Shown here one piece after another: positions 1 to 11,400 of a stretch of 64,000 nucleotides of DNA. Location: assembly GCA_951799405.1 (NCBI GenBank), contig OX637332.1, forward strand, positions 16,683,001 to 16,747,000. Reading direction: 5' to 3'. Both the position numbers and the translations under genes were made by a program. Each line of letters opens with the position of its first letter. Position 1 is the stretch's first letter. Under the pieces are notes generated by a model. It was not told the DNA's origin, ran no database searches, and saw nothing but the letters and a program-made list of their open reading frames with translations. This stretch comes from Agapetus fuscipes. Taxonomy: Eukaryota > Arthropoda > Insecta > Trichoptera > Glossosomatidae.

Positions 1-2126
1 GTCGCAGCTTCATACTAGACTATCATTGACAATAAAAAAAGTTTTACTGTTGATGGTCATAGAAAGTAATTTCTCTCTAGATGATATTTCAGTATTATGA
101 ATATTTATGGAAATCATAAATATTTACAGCTACTTTAAAAGTTATTAAATTTACAATATACCAAATCAACCTTTTATTTGTATATTATACTTTTACCTTT
201 TTAGAATCAATTTCAATTTGAATGTGATTTCAAATTAAACTAATAATCTTTCATTGGGTAATACCTTTTTTAGCTCAAAGCACTTCCTCACTTGCATTTG
301 ATGCTCAATATTTATAAATTCGGTACCTACAATTGAAATCCAACTAAGATTGATTTTTTCAAAGATGAATAAAATGAAATAAGACAAAAGTTATAAACAA
401 CAACCTGTTCTCAATACTTTTCAGGCAGCTGAATGCAAACTTATGGACGACTTATGTATTGGTGTCTATTCTATTTTGATGTTTACTGCATGTGGAATTA
501 CATAAACCTTATGATTGTCACTCCCAGTGTTTAATAAAATAACTGTAATTTCTCATACAATATTCCAATATTATTCATACAAATAAAATATGAGTACTTC
601 TAAAATATCTGTACATACAGGGATACCTTACTCAGAATCATACACAATGTATTTTGGCGAAAAAAAAATTATATGTTTGTGACCTAACTCACTCTTAATG
701 TGAAAATGGACTTGGAACAAATCCCATGGAAAAGAAAATTGTGACGTCACACAGCCAGGGAGCTAAGGAAAAGGTTAACTAATATTTCATTATTGGTTGC
801 TAAGAACCTAGTCACTAAGGCCTGTGAAGTTTGCCAAAAAATCTGATTTTGTATTTAATGCCAAATCTATTATTTTAATTTTCATCCTAAAAAACATCAA
901 AATTCTTAATCAAAAAAACTATTTAAATTTTACAACTTATTTTGATAATAGTTTTAAAGCTAATTAATTATCCAATATTTATCACATTAAATTCCATCTG
1001 CAGTTTGTCATTTAGGTTAAAAAAATCTCTATTATTTTAATCCAATCCAGTCAAACAGTTTTTTATCCTGAATGTGATTCAAAAGATAAAAAAAACAATT
1101 TTGGTGTGGATAAACATACTAGGTATTTTTTTTATAAAATCTATAGAAAATTACTTTGTTTCATTGAAAAGGAAGAGAAGTTGTATGATTTCATGAGATT
1201 TGGCTGTTCGAAAAACGCACTGCCAATCATGCAAAATTTGCATTTTCCAATAGTTAATAATGAAGATTTCATAAATTCAATCCTGATTTCCTTACTTCTT
1301 TTATCGGTGAGATTTCAAGTTTTTTCATATATTATTTTTTCCTTTTTCAACTTGAAATGAAATATTACAAAAAATAACTTAGCAGCACTTTGTTATAACT
1401 GCTAGCTACAAAGCTCAAAACTGATTGTACACGGTGACTATAATTCACATTTTTTACTGTTTTTGTAGATGTACTATTATTGGCTAAATTTTAATCATTT
1501 TTACCTTAGAGTATTACATATACTTGGAGAGAGAGTTAATAAATATTATCCCAAAATAACAACTTTGAATAATGTCTTGAAAAAGCTGCACCCTGTTGCC
1601 TTTTCCTATTTCAGATGTGATGTGATGTAGGGCCTATAAATATAGTATATGATCTTGACAATTAGTAAGCAACAGATTAGACATTATCTAAATTGAATTC
1701 TTCCTCTCTGGTAAATAGTAAATACTCTAAGTTTATGACTATGAATCTTGGAGTAAGCACGTTTATATAAAACAAGAGATTTTCACTATCCGCCCCTGTG
1801 AGCTCTCTCTTATTACTAAAATATAAACCTGATAATACTTCATGACTTTTATTAATCAACCTTCTTCTGCACTATTCAAAAACCAAAACCTTTTAAACCA
1901 AAGTCAAAGGTTGAGATTGGCAGTCTGAACAAGCTGAAATGGTAACGGACTAACTTAATTAAGGCTAGAAAATACAAAAGCAGGTAAGTATTAACAACTT
2001 TTAATTTAAGACCACGGATGAGAGAAGAAGCATAGAGAGACTTCACAAATGTGGGGATTACTTAGTACAAGTCATATAATTATATGATATGACTGGATGA
2101 GTATTACTCGAGGGAGAGATATCTTT
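1..2126. other. intergenic, no gene recognised
   Basis: AT-rich sequence with only short low-complexity open frames (the longest, 1106-1360 plus, encodes 84 residues rich in Phe, Ile and Lys). I see no domain, splice pattern or terminal repeat here. A host gene could extend in from the left, but nothing supports it. Confidence 0.5.
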
Positions 2127-2130
2127 TTAA

Positions 2131-2775
2131 CCCTTTGGCTGCGGCTGGCATGCATAGATGTCATGACGTAACTTGCATACAGTGCGGCTGGCATCTATCC
2201 ATGTCATCGAAGTTTAAAGCTTCCCCTGACATCGGTGTTCAAATTTTTCAAACTTTTTTGTTGCTTACATTATAGGTACACTAATTAAATCTCATATTAT
2301 ACATATTTTGAAAATATTCTTCCTCAAATATTTCGTCAGAACAGCTCGATCTCTCGTCCCGCGCGTGTGTACCAATGTTTATAAAAAAAAATCCAGGCAA
2401 GATAACTGTTAACGTTTTTTGTTTTTTGTAAAATAACTAATTTATTTTTCTCTTTAGTGACGAGTATTTAAGTGAGTTCAAAAATTGTTTAAAACCTAAT
2501 GGATATAAAATCTAGTTATAGAATGTGCGTATAATATATACTTTTAAGTAATATTATGTGATTTACTTGTTTTTACATAAAACAACAAGTAAAAACATGT
2601 GTTGAAAGCTTGTGATTTGCGTTCCTGGGTAACTAATGAATATACTTTTTCATAAATTTTGAAGTTTCTTCAAGTAATTAAGGTAGGAAATCAATTTATG
2701 TGTAAAAAAATAACCTCAAAAAAGAATTCCGTTCTGGCGGTGCGTATGTAGCAAATAAATTCAGAATCGAAAAGG
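2131..2775 (+). mobile_element. piggyBac-like MITE, copy 1
   Basis: A 645 bp unit flanked on both sides by TTAA (2127-2130 and 2776-2779). The left end reads CCCTTTGGCTGCGG, and the right end, reverse-complemented, reads CCTTTTCGATTC. TTAA target duplication and CCYTTT termini are the signature of piggyBac transposons. Just inside the left end a direct repeat of GCGGCTGGCAT occurs twice. No transposase is encoded, so it is non-autonomous. A second copy lies at 3536-4199 in the same orientation. Confidence 0.75.
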
Positions 2776-2901
2776 TTAAGAAACCTATATCACAGTAGAG
2801 TAAAAAGAGTTTACAAAAAACATGTATCAAAAATACTTAAGACAAAAAATCTGAACTTTACTTTTCAAAGTTAATTTTAGCATCACACTGAGGTTATAGC
2901 T

Positions 2902-3008
2902 CAGGGGTGTCCAACATAATATTGTTTAGGGCCAGATTTAGTATTTTTGTAATCGTGGCGGGCCATAAATAGAGTCGACGGGGGGGGGGCGTATGTTGGA
3001 TGGGCCTG
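2902..3008 (+). mobile_element. short hAT-like MITE
   Basis: Left end CAGGGGTGTCCAACATA and right end (reverse complement) CAGGCCCATCCAACATA form imperfect terminal inverted repeats around 107 bp. Flanks are TTATAGCT (2894-2901) and TTATAGAT (3009-3016), an 8 bp target duplication with one mismatch, as expected for hAT. A run of G at 2981-2989 lies inside. No coding capacity. Confidence 0.6.
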
Positions 3009-3115
3009 TTATAGATAGATCCTAACAATTCAATTTTCATTTACCATGTCCCTAAAATCAACATTAAACTATGTAAGTTCCATATAAAGTGCGACCTAAT
3101 CATCCCGAAAGATAT

Positions 3116-3364
3116 TGCATGTGGCAGAAAGAAACCTATTTATTTTCACAGGTAAGGGGGGCAGCCTTCACTCTTACAAAGTAGTCTACCTGAGAGGAAA
3201 GGCAGGTTTTCATTTCATGTGAGTAAGCCTTGCGAGTACAATTAGTTTTAGGTTTGAAATAAACTCCACCAAAACTGCAAGTCATATCTGAAACCCTTGA
3301 TAGGAATCAAATCCTAGTTTTCTTGCTTTGAACACAAGTGTTCTACCAACTGAGCTATTGACCA
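3116..3364 (-). mobile_element. tRNA-derived SINE, family A, old copy
   Basis: Minus-strand copy. Its tRNA-related head is at 3300-3364 (GAGCTATTGACC complement, box B-like GATTTGATTCC complement), followed by the family A body and the pyrimidine/AATAAATAGG region near 3140. It is diverged from the copies at 9477, 12626, 25290 and 57618. Confidence 0.7.
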
Positions 3365-3535
3365 TACTATCAATCATTGAGTTCTCATTAATTATAGATT
3401 TATTCAGTATTATTCAGAGGCAATCATAAAGTACTGTATTTACTTATTGTCAATGTTATGGCATTTATAAGTGGTAGTATCAAACGCAAGTTAGACCATA
3501 GTATCCTTAGTTTGTGAACCTGTAGGCTTGCTTAA

Positions 3536-4199
3536 CCCTTTGGCTGCGGCTGGCATGCATAGATGTCATGACGTAACTTGCATACAGTGCGGCTGGCATC
3601 TATGCATGTCATCGAAGTTTAAAGCTTCCCCTGACATCGGTGTTCAAATTTTTCAAACTTTTTTGTTGCTTACATTATAGGTACACTAATATAATCTCAT
3701 ATTATACATATTTTGAAAATATTCTTTCTCAAATATTTCGTCAGAACAGCTCGATCTCTTGTCCCGCGCGTGTGTACCAATGTTTATAAACAAAATCCAG
3801 GCAAGTATACTCTATTCAGATAGGTATAACTGTTTACGTTTTTTGTTTTTTTGTAAAATAACTAATAATTTTTTTTCTTTAGTGACGAGTATTTAAGTGA
3901 GTAAAAAATTGTTTAAAACCTAATGGATATAAAATCTGGTTATGGAATGTACGTATAATATATATATTTTTAATAATATTATTGTGATTTACTTTTTTTT
4001 TATATAAAACAAGTGAAAACATGTGTTGAAAGTTTGTGATTTGTGTTCCTGGATAACTAATGAATATACTTTTTCATAAATTTTGAAGTTATTTCAAGTA
4101 ATTAAGGTAGGAAATCAATTTATGTGTAAAAAAATAACATCAAAAAAGTATTCCGTTCTGGCGGTGCGTATGTAGCAAATAAATTCAGAATCGAAAAGG
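3536..4199 (+). mobile_element. piggyBac-like MITE, copy 2
   Basis: A 664 bp near-identical copy of the 2131-2775 unit, flanked by TTAA (3532-3535 and 4200-4203). It has the same CCCTTTGGCTGCGG left end and TCGAAAAGG right end. Small indels distinguish the copies, for example an extra CTATTCAGATAGG stretch near 3810 here. The two copies sit about 760 bp apart in the same orientation, as independent TTAA insertions. Confidence 0.75.
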
Positions 4200-4203
4200 T
4201 TAA

Positions 4204-5404
4204 AGGTAACTTTGACCCTGTTCCTACAGATGTCAGTGGGTGATGAATTATTCATGAAATACCGAAATAAATTCATTATTGGCAATACCTGTTTCTAAAC
4301 AAATCTATAAAAATGTAAAATGAGTTACTCTTTAAAAATTGACAATTTTTCATTGAATCTTATTTGGTGCTTAAATAAGTGTAGAGTTAAACGAAATCTT
4401 TTAAAAGAAATACTGAACTTTTTGAAATATACACCGATGGAAATACTTAGGGACATTCAGTTGGCGGCAAACTATTCCTTGCCATTTATTTGGGAACAAA
4501 TACGCTACGTAATTTTCTTTGTGAACTGGAGAAAACATTAACAGTAGCAACTCATACCTAGTATGAGTAATTCGTTGACATCACTTATCAAAAAACGCAG
4601 CAAAATTAGAATGTACACAAACCGTGACGCTTGCTATTAAAAATTAATTTGCTGATAAAAATATTATCCAAAGATAAGCTAGCTACTCCGAAGTATGTAA
4701 AATAGGTCAATACTTACTCATATAGATGAGAAAAATAGACCAGCAAGTTCTTTGATCGGATCTTCATCAATGTCTAATTCAGGAAGCTCTTTGGAGTATA
4801 AATTCACCAATATCTCATTGAAAAATCATTCTTCTTATGGAGACAACTCCTGGAAGGTATTTGGCAGATGAATGATGAAATATTTCATACTAAAAAAGTA
4901 TAAGAAATGAAACACAATTTCAAAAATAAATATACCTTTAATTATAGTTAAGGATTACTTTTATAATGATTTGAACCAGCAATGCCCATAAGCTGTTTTT
5001 AAGTGAAGATGTATGCATAATATAATATAGAGAAGAAAGCAACAGGCTTTAAATCTTAAAAGAAGACAAATACTTATACTTCAGATTTCTTAGTGGGTGA
5101 TTATTTTCTGTATAGTATTAAGTAACTAACAATAATTGAATAAATTCATCTAAATATTTCAACATGAATTCCAATATGAATATAATTAATAATATATAAC
5201 ATAACCTTTTTGAACAATCAGCAGTTGAATAAGAAAAAATATTTTTCTAATAAAAAAATAATATCTGATTCAAAAAATTGATATAATATATCTATGGAGC
5301 ACTCTTATAAATATTGTTACAATCCATTAGTTGATTAGTATTTCAATTCATTTTAATGCAGGCATTCATTATCCGTATTCAGTGAGGGTTATGTCTTTTA
5401 GTCA
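4204..5404. other. region downstream of PINK1, possible exon remnant
   Basis: Mostly AT-rich with no recognised gene. On the minus strand 4718-4812 reads as an acidic, exon-like peptide (contains LPELDIDEDPIKELAGLFF) and stops at a GTAAGT donor-like site. An upstream in-frame stop and the TGA at its end make it uncertain. An unrelated 73-codon plus ORF at 4320-4541 has no recognisable domain. Confidence 0.3.
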
Positions 5405-8400
5405 CTAACAGACGACATTGTTATTTCCTTGGTACCATGCAATGGCCTCTCTAATCAAAGAAATCCTAGCTCTGCACAAGAAACTGGAGATGAGGATATA
5501 CTCCGGATGAGATCTCCTCGTGGATTTCTTGGACATGAGCTCTTTCCTCAACTTAGAAGTGGTAGCCAATCTCTCCATGCGCACCGTTCCCAGTTCCTGA
5601 TTGTCAGAAATGTTGCTGCTTGTATATCCTTCACACAGCACTTTCGTAGTAAGGCACAATAGCCATTGCAATATCTGAAAATATTAAAATCTTATACAAC
5701 CCCTACTTTCTTCGATATTTTAATTACAAATGGTTTGTGTTTTGTTTTCAAAAGCTACATTATTAGGGCTCTCGTCTTGATGCTAAGAGTGTTGCAAAAA
5801 AACCATTACACCACAAGTTTTTAAACAGTAATATAAGTGATCCTTATAGTACATTTTATAGAACAAAAACAAGATGAATTTCTATTCTATTAAAATACTG
5901 TTAACCTTAACTTAATTTATTATTAACATTTTTGATCCCTCAGGATCATCAGGTACAACAAAAATCCATAAAAAAAATGTAATAAATGCATTTAACTAAC
6001 AATTTTAGTCCAAAACAATTAAAAAGGAATAACACTTTTCTAAGGATTGCAATTTATTTTTGTTTTCATCATAATAATAGCATTGAAATTTTTACCAATG
6101 TGTGATTAACTTAATTGTATTCATAATTATAAAGAGTCCCTCCATTCATTGATCTCAAAATATTTTCGCCTTATGTAAATATCAGAAATAAATATTTTTT
6201 AGTTTTGATTTGTGAATTTACATTGAAAGCTTTTATAAGAAGGTTTGCCTTAAGATTGAGTTGGTATAGTATTACTTGAAAAAGTCTTACCTCTTGACTA
6301 GAAGGCACACTGTCAGATTTCAGCCAAGAAGATGGCGCCCATAAGAACAGCTGGCATACATTAGCTGCAACTTCAGCCGACATACGCTGAAAAATAAAAT
6401 TATGCATTGAAGATGTCATATGAATCATACAAACGAGTCATATAAAATCAAAGTTGGCAATCTATTTGTTTTTGAAAGTGAGAAAATGATACCCTCTGTG
6501 TTTTCAAATATTTTTGTCAACAATCCTAGATCAAGGTTTGATGAAAGTACATAGTATTGTTTCAATTTTCTTTCATTAGAGTATTGTATTTTTTCAACTA
6601 TTTATTTACTGGTCGTATATGAAGTAATTTAAAAAAAATGGAGAAAACCTTTGACCATTTTTTTACATAATGAACAAATGTATTTGAAGTGATTTAGTTA
6701 AAAAAAGAGCTGCAACGATTTTATTAAATGGCCAATTTCATTCTTTGCCATTACACACTTGATATTTATTCCTGTGATAATTTACAAAATTTCACAAATA
6801 AGTACTAAAAATATATATTAACCTTGTTGGGATTGCGGAAAAGCAAATTCTTCACAAGATTTCTCACAACCGTTGGAACACTTTCGTCCATTTCTGGAAG
6901 CTGGCTCTCCGTATAATCCACATTACGAAGAATTGGAACTGAAAAAATAGAATTGCTGGTCAACTATTCAGATGAATGTAGATCAGCTTCCTTAGATACC
7001 ATGAACTGTTTCAAAATGGCTTCAAGATTTCTCCTGTATTAATAATAATATTATCACCAAGACATTTTGCATTGGTTTTTTGGTTTTTTCATTTGGTTTT
7101 CTCTTGATTTAAGCTTAATTGCAATAGAACCATCACTCTTTTTAGTATTATTAAAAAAACATCCAGCATTTATTAAGCATTCTGCTTTAAAAAAACAAAG
7201 ACACAAAGATTAACTTTTGAGATTATCGCCAAAACAGAACCAATTTTGTACAAATTGACCAAGAAAGGTTTACAGAGCCTCAAATGATCACGTTGAGCAA
7301 AATAATTTTACCCTAATGTGTCATTAGCATAAATCTACACAAAATGCAGCCTTCAGAGACAGAAACTTTTCAAAATGAATAACTTTTGCGATAGACTAAT
7401 TTAGTATTTGAGCACGTCATAACTTGTTAAGTATGAAATATATATATTTTTGGATACAAACCTTCATCCCTGTTGGCATTCTTTTTATTCAAACCAGAAT
7501 AAAAGGGATTTTTACAACCAAAGATTTCATAAGCAATTGCTCCAGCGGCCCATAAGTCTGATTTCCCATAGTTAAGTACACTGAAAGTGCCAGGCTGTTG
7601 CAGAGCTATTTCTGGTGCCATAAGAGCCATATTTCCACCTGAAACGTGACAGAGGATTGTTATTATTTCAAATGTCACAGTATAATTTCAGGAAAATTAG
7701 AGCAAAAAGTTGTCAGAGTAGCCTGTAAAGGAGAAGATCAAAGAAAGCTTTCGTCCAATAGTGGAATAAAAATGGCTGAGGAAGAAGACAGCAGAAGGAT
7801 AGAAGACTAACGGGGCTATTCTTAGACATTTTAGTCGTCTGTTGAGCCCACGCTTTGACAAACTAATAATGCATTTGTAAGAAGACCTGTGAATCCAAGA
7901 TGGCCGCAAGTGAACAGCTGATTAGTCTTAATGCAAATATTACCAAAATTTGGTAGGTAAGAATGACCGTGGTGACAAGACTTTCAGACCAAGCATCATT
8001 ATGCTTGATTTTCTGGTTCCGGGTTTTGACCGTGGTCCATGTTTTTGCTTGTCTTCTTCTTTTTTCTTTTTATTCTTTATTTTAATAATTAAAAACTTTT
8101 TTATTTAAAAAACACATAGTTTTTATTTTCACATATGAGTTATACTGCCTAAGCGCTGTCGAACCTGCTCGGTTCATCATCAGAGGCTAACTGAAGTTTT
8201 TAAAATTAATTATGCTTGATTTTCTGGTTCCGGGTTTTGACCGTGGTCCATGTTTTTGCTTGTCTTCTTCTTTTTTCTTTTTATTCTTTATTTTAATAAT
8301 TAAAAACTTTTTTATTTAAAAAACACATAGTTTTTATTTTCACATATGAGTTATACTGCCTAAGCGCTGTCGAACCTGCTCGGTTCATCATCAGAGGCTA

Positions 8401-11400
8401 ACTGAAGTTTTTAAAATTAAAATACAAGGGTTAGAACAAATACATTTTGGGAAGAGAAAGTGGGTTTTTTAGGTAGGTAGGTATTGTTAGAAAGGAATGC
8501 GTATTTATTTAGAGAGGAGAAAGTGGGTGGGTTTTTTTAAATGTGGGCTTTATTAGAAGAGGAGAAGGAGTAGGTATTTGTTTATTAACAACATGGCTCA
8601 AATGTTTTTGAATTTCTAGAGTTTCAAGAGCCATTAGTTGTCGTCTACCCTTGCACCCCGAGTGAAGGATCTTTACTCCTGTTATATCAAACGAATGGTC
8701 GTTTTCTATACAGTGATCCGCCATCTCAGAGTACCCGGATAGACCCCTAAAAGCTCTTTTGTGCTCATTTATTCTTGTATGAATAGACCTGGAGGTCTGC
8801 CCTACATATACTGATTCGCATTGGTTGCATGATATGCGGTACACACCTCCACCCTCCATGTGATCCGAACGATCCTTGTTGTTATAAAGCATTTTCCCTT
8901 TACTACTATTTGTGTAAAAAGCACTCTTAAAACTTTTTTTGACTATGTTGTTTATGTGAATGCTTTTATCACCCAAATATAATAGTCTTCTCCATTTTTC
9001 GTCGCTTTTACACCAGTGGTAAGGGTAAATATATTTATGACACATAGACTTGTTTTTTTTCCTTGTTATAAGTTTATCTATCACAGACGTGGTATACCCA
9101 TTGTTAAGAGCGATTTGTTTGATAATATTGACCTCTTCGTCAAATGCCTCTTTATCAAGAGGTATACTAACCAGTCTATGGGTCATTGAGTGAAATACCG
9201 AAGCGCTTACGCTTACGACAGCGCTTAGGCAGTATAACTCATATGTGAAAATAAAAACTATGTGTTTTTTAAATAAAAAAGTTTTTAATTATTAAATTAA
9301 AAATGAATTTTCACTCGGTGAATGTGCAAACATTAGAAAATTTTTATTCTTTCTTGAAGACTTTCTTGAAGACTTTCTTGAAGACTTTCAGCTTACGTTT
9401 CGTCTCCTCTGTGGGCGACTTCTTCGGAGTTCTGCTCGCTGCTGAGGTCTGAACGATGGACGATGGGACGAAGGGGGCGTGGCTTACTTAACGCAACTAA
9501 GCTACACATATAGTGTAACTTCTTGCCGCGTTATCCCCGAAGGGGTCGCATGTGGCGAGTTGAACCTATTTATTTTTACAGGTAAGGGGGCCGGCCTTAC
9601 GCCAACCACTTCAGTTGAAGTGGGTGTTTCCCAGCTCCCTAGGGGGCTGGTACTCATTTCTTGTGAAGGCTGAGTAAACCTTGCCGGTATTTTTATTATG
9701 GGGTTTGAAATAAACACCGAAATAGGAAATCATTTCTGACACCCTCCTCGGTGGGATTCGAACCCGAGCTCACGGGGTAGAATGCAAGCACTCTACCAAC
9801 TGAGCTATCGACCATAAAACTACCCTCTTTCATAACTTCAATTGTACTCAACCATGTTTTGTTTAGTTTCAAACACTCTTCTTTCCTGTTAAAATTTTTA
9901 TTTTTATAAATTTCGATGGCTTCTCTATACAGCCGTGCATAATATCCACGAGCCTTAGCAATTATTTTGGTGTCATCAAAGTTTATATCGTGGTTGTCTA
10001 ACAGGGCGTGCTCCGCAACGGCAGATTTCTCTGTCTGTCCTAGTCTGCAGTTTCTTTTATGCTCCTTAACCCGTGTGTTTATAAATCTTTTTGTGGTGCC
10101 TACATACGATAAACCGCAGCTACACGGTATTTGATATACACCAGGTGAGTCCAGGACATCCAGTCTGTCTTTTGCAGAACGTAAGGCGTGTTGTATCTTC
10201 ATAGTCGGAATGTATATGGTTTTTATATTATTTTTGAGAAGTATTTTTCCAATGCGATCAGTGATACCTCTGAGATATGGGATAAAGACCTTTGTTGCAT
10301 TAGTGTCATATTTACTTGTTATGGTAGAGGCATTTTTTCTCCGTGTAAAACGTTTTATCTCTTTATTTGTATAACCATTTCTCACTAGGGCTGTTTTTAG
10401 ATGTTGTATTTCTGTTTCTAGTGAGGCAGGCTGACAAATTCTGGTTGCTCTGTCCATTAGTGTTTTTATAACACCTCGTTTTTGGGCGGGATGGTGATTT
10501 GAAAATTTGTGTAGATATCTGTCAGTGTGTGTGGGCTTTCTATACACTTTGTAATTTAGTATACCTTCGTGTGTGCGTGTGACCAGAACATCCAGAAAAG
10601 CTATTGAATTATCACCATTTTCTTTCTCCATTGTAAATTGTATTCTATGGTTGATGCTGTTTAAATGAGTAAGGAAATTGTTTAAATGAGTAAAAAAAAA
10701 ACAAGCAAAAACATGGACCACGGTCAAAACCCGGAACCAGAAAATCAAGCATCTAGATCCGGCCGTGAAAGCCTAAAAACTTTTACAAGCATCATTAGTT
10801 TGTCAAAGCGTGGGCTGAACCGACGATTGAAATGTCAAAGAATAGTCCCGTAAAATGTTAAGAGATCGGGGATGAACTGCAGTGCATCCATAGATTACGA
10901 AACCGAGGTTATAATATAACAATCTATAATCTAAGTTGCAAGGATATATTCATTTAAAGCTCTCAGATGTATGCCCACAAACCAACAAGTGTAGTTCGCG
11001 CCTACAAATGCTGAATGTGTACTTACAAATAAAATCCAAACCTCAAATGACCATAAGCCCCACAACTTTTGCCGACCTTCCCTGACACAGGGGTGACATT
11101 GGGAAAGTTAACCATTTTTTATCATATCGTTAAAATCAAAATGGCTCTATAATTAAAATAAATGCATTTATTGACATTCTTATTAATATGGTTTTTCGAT
11201 TTTTTTGTGTCACTAGCGCCTTTAGGACAAAAAAAGGCCAAAATCTTGTCGTGACATTGGCAAAGTGAACCATTTTTTACAGTATGGGTGGTCAGCCTCA
11301 TACCAACCTATAAGTCAAGGAATATGAATAATAAATTACATTTAAATATAAAAAAGAACAAAACCTGACAAAGAAATCTATACAAAAAAAGTCAAAAATT

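Larger units (their letters stand above)
7995..9330 (-). mobile_element. Penelope-like element, family B, truncated
   Basis: It holds a minus ORF encoding a GIY-YIG endonuclease (8509-9186), two 211 bp direct repeats (pseudo-LTRs) at 8001-8421, and an inverted partial copy of the repeat at about 9212-9300. The last partial copy runs into AAAATGAATTTTCACTCGG, a motif found at the edge of every Penelope copy in this window. Tandem and inverted pseudo-LTRs around a 5'-truncated ORF are typical of Penelope-like elements. Confidence 0.85.
7816..10850. mobile_element. TIR MITE split by Penelope-like insertion
   Basis: The left part (7816-7990) and right part (about 10785-10850) together match the intact MITE at 15705-15947. 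Both share CTATTCTTAGACATTTTAG-type ends and the inner motif GTTGAGCCCACGCTTTGACA. The 2.8 kb between them is Penelope-like DNA, so that element inserted into the MITE. All of it lies in PINK1 intron 6. Confidence 0.55.

Noticed and set aside
8001..8421. CRISPR or satellite array
   Set aside because: Only two units; they match Penelope pseudo-LTRs and this is eukaryotic DNA.
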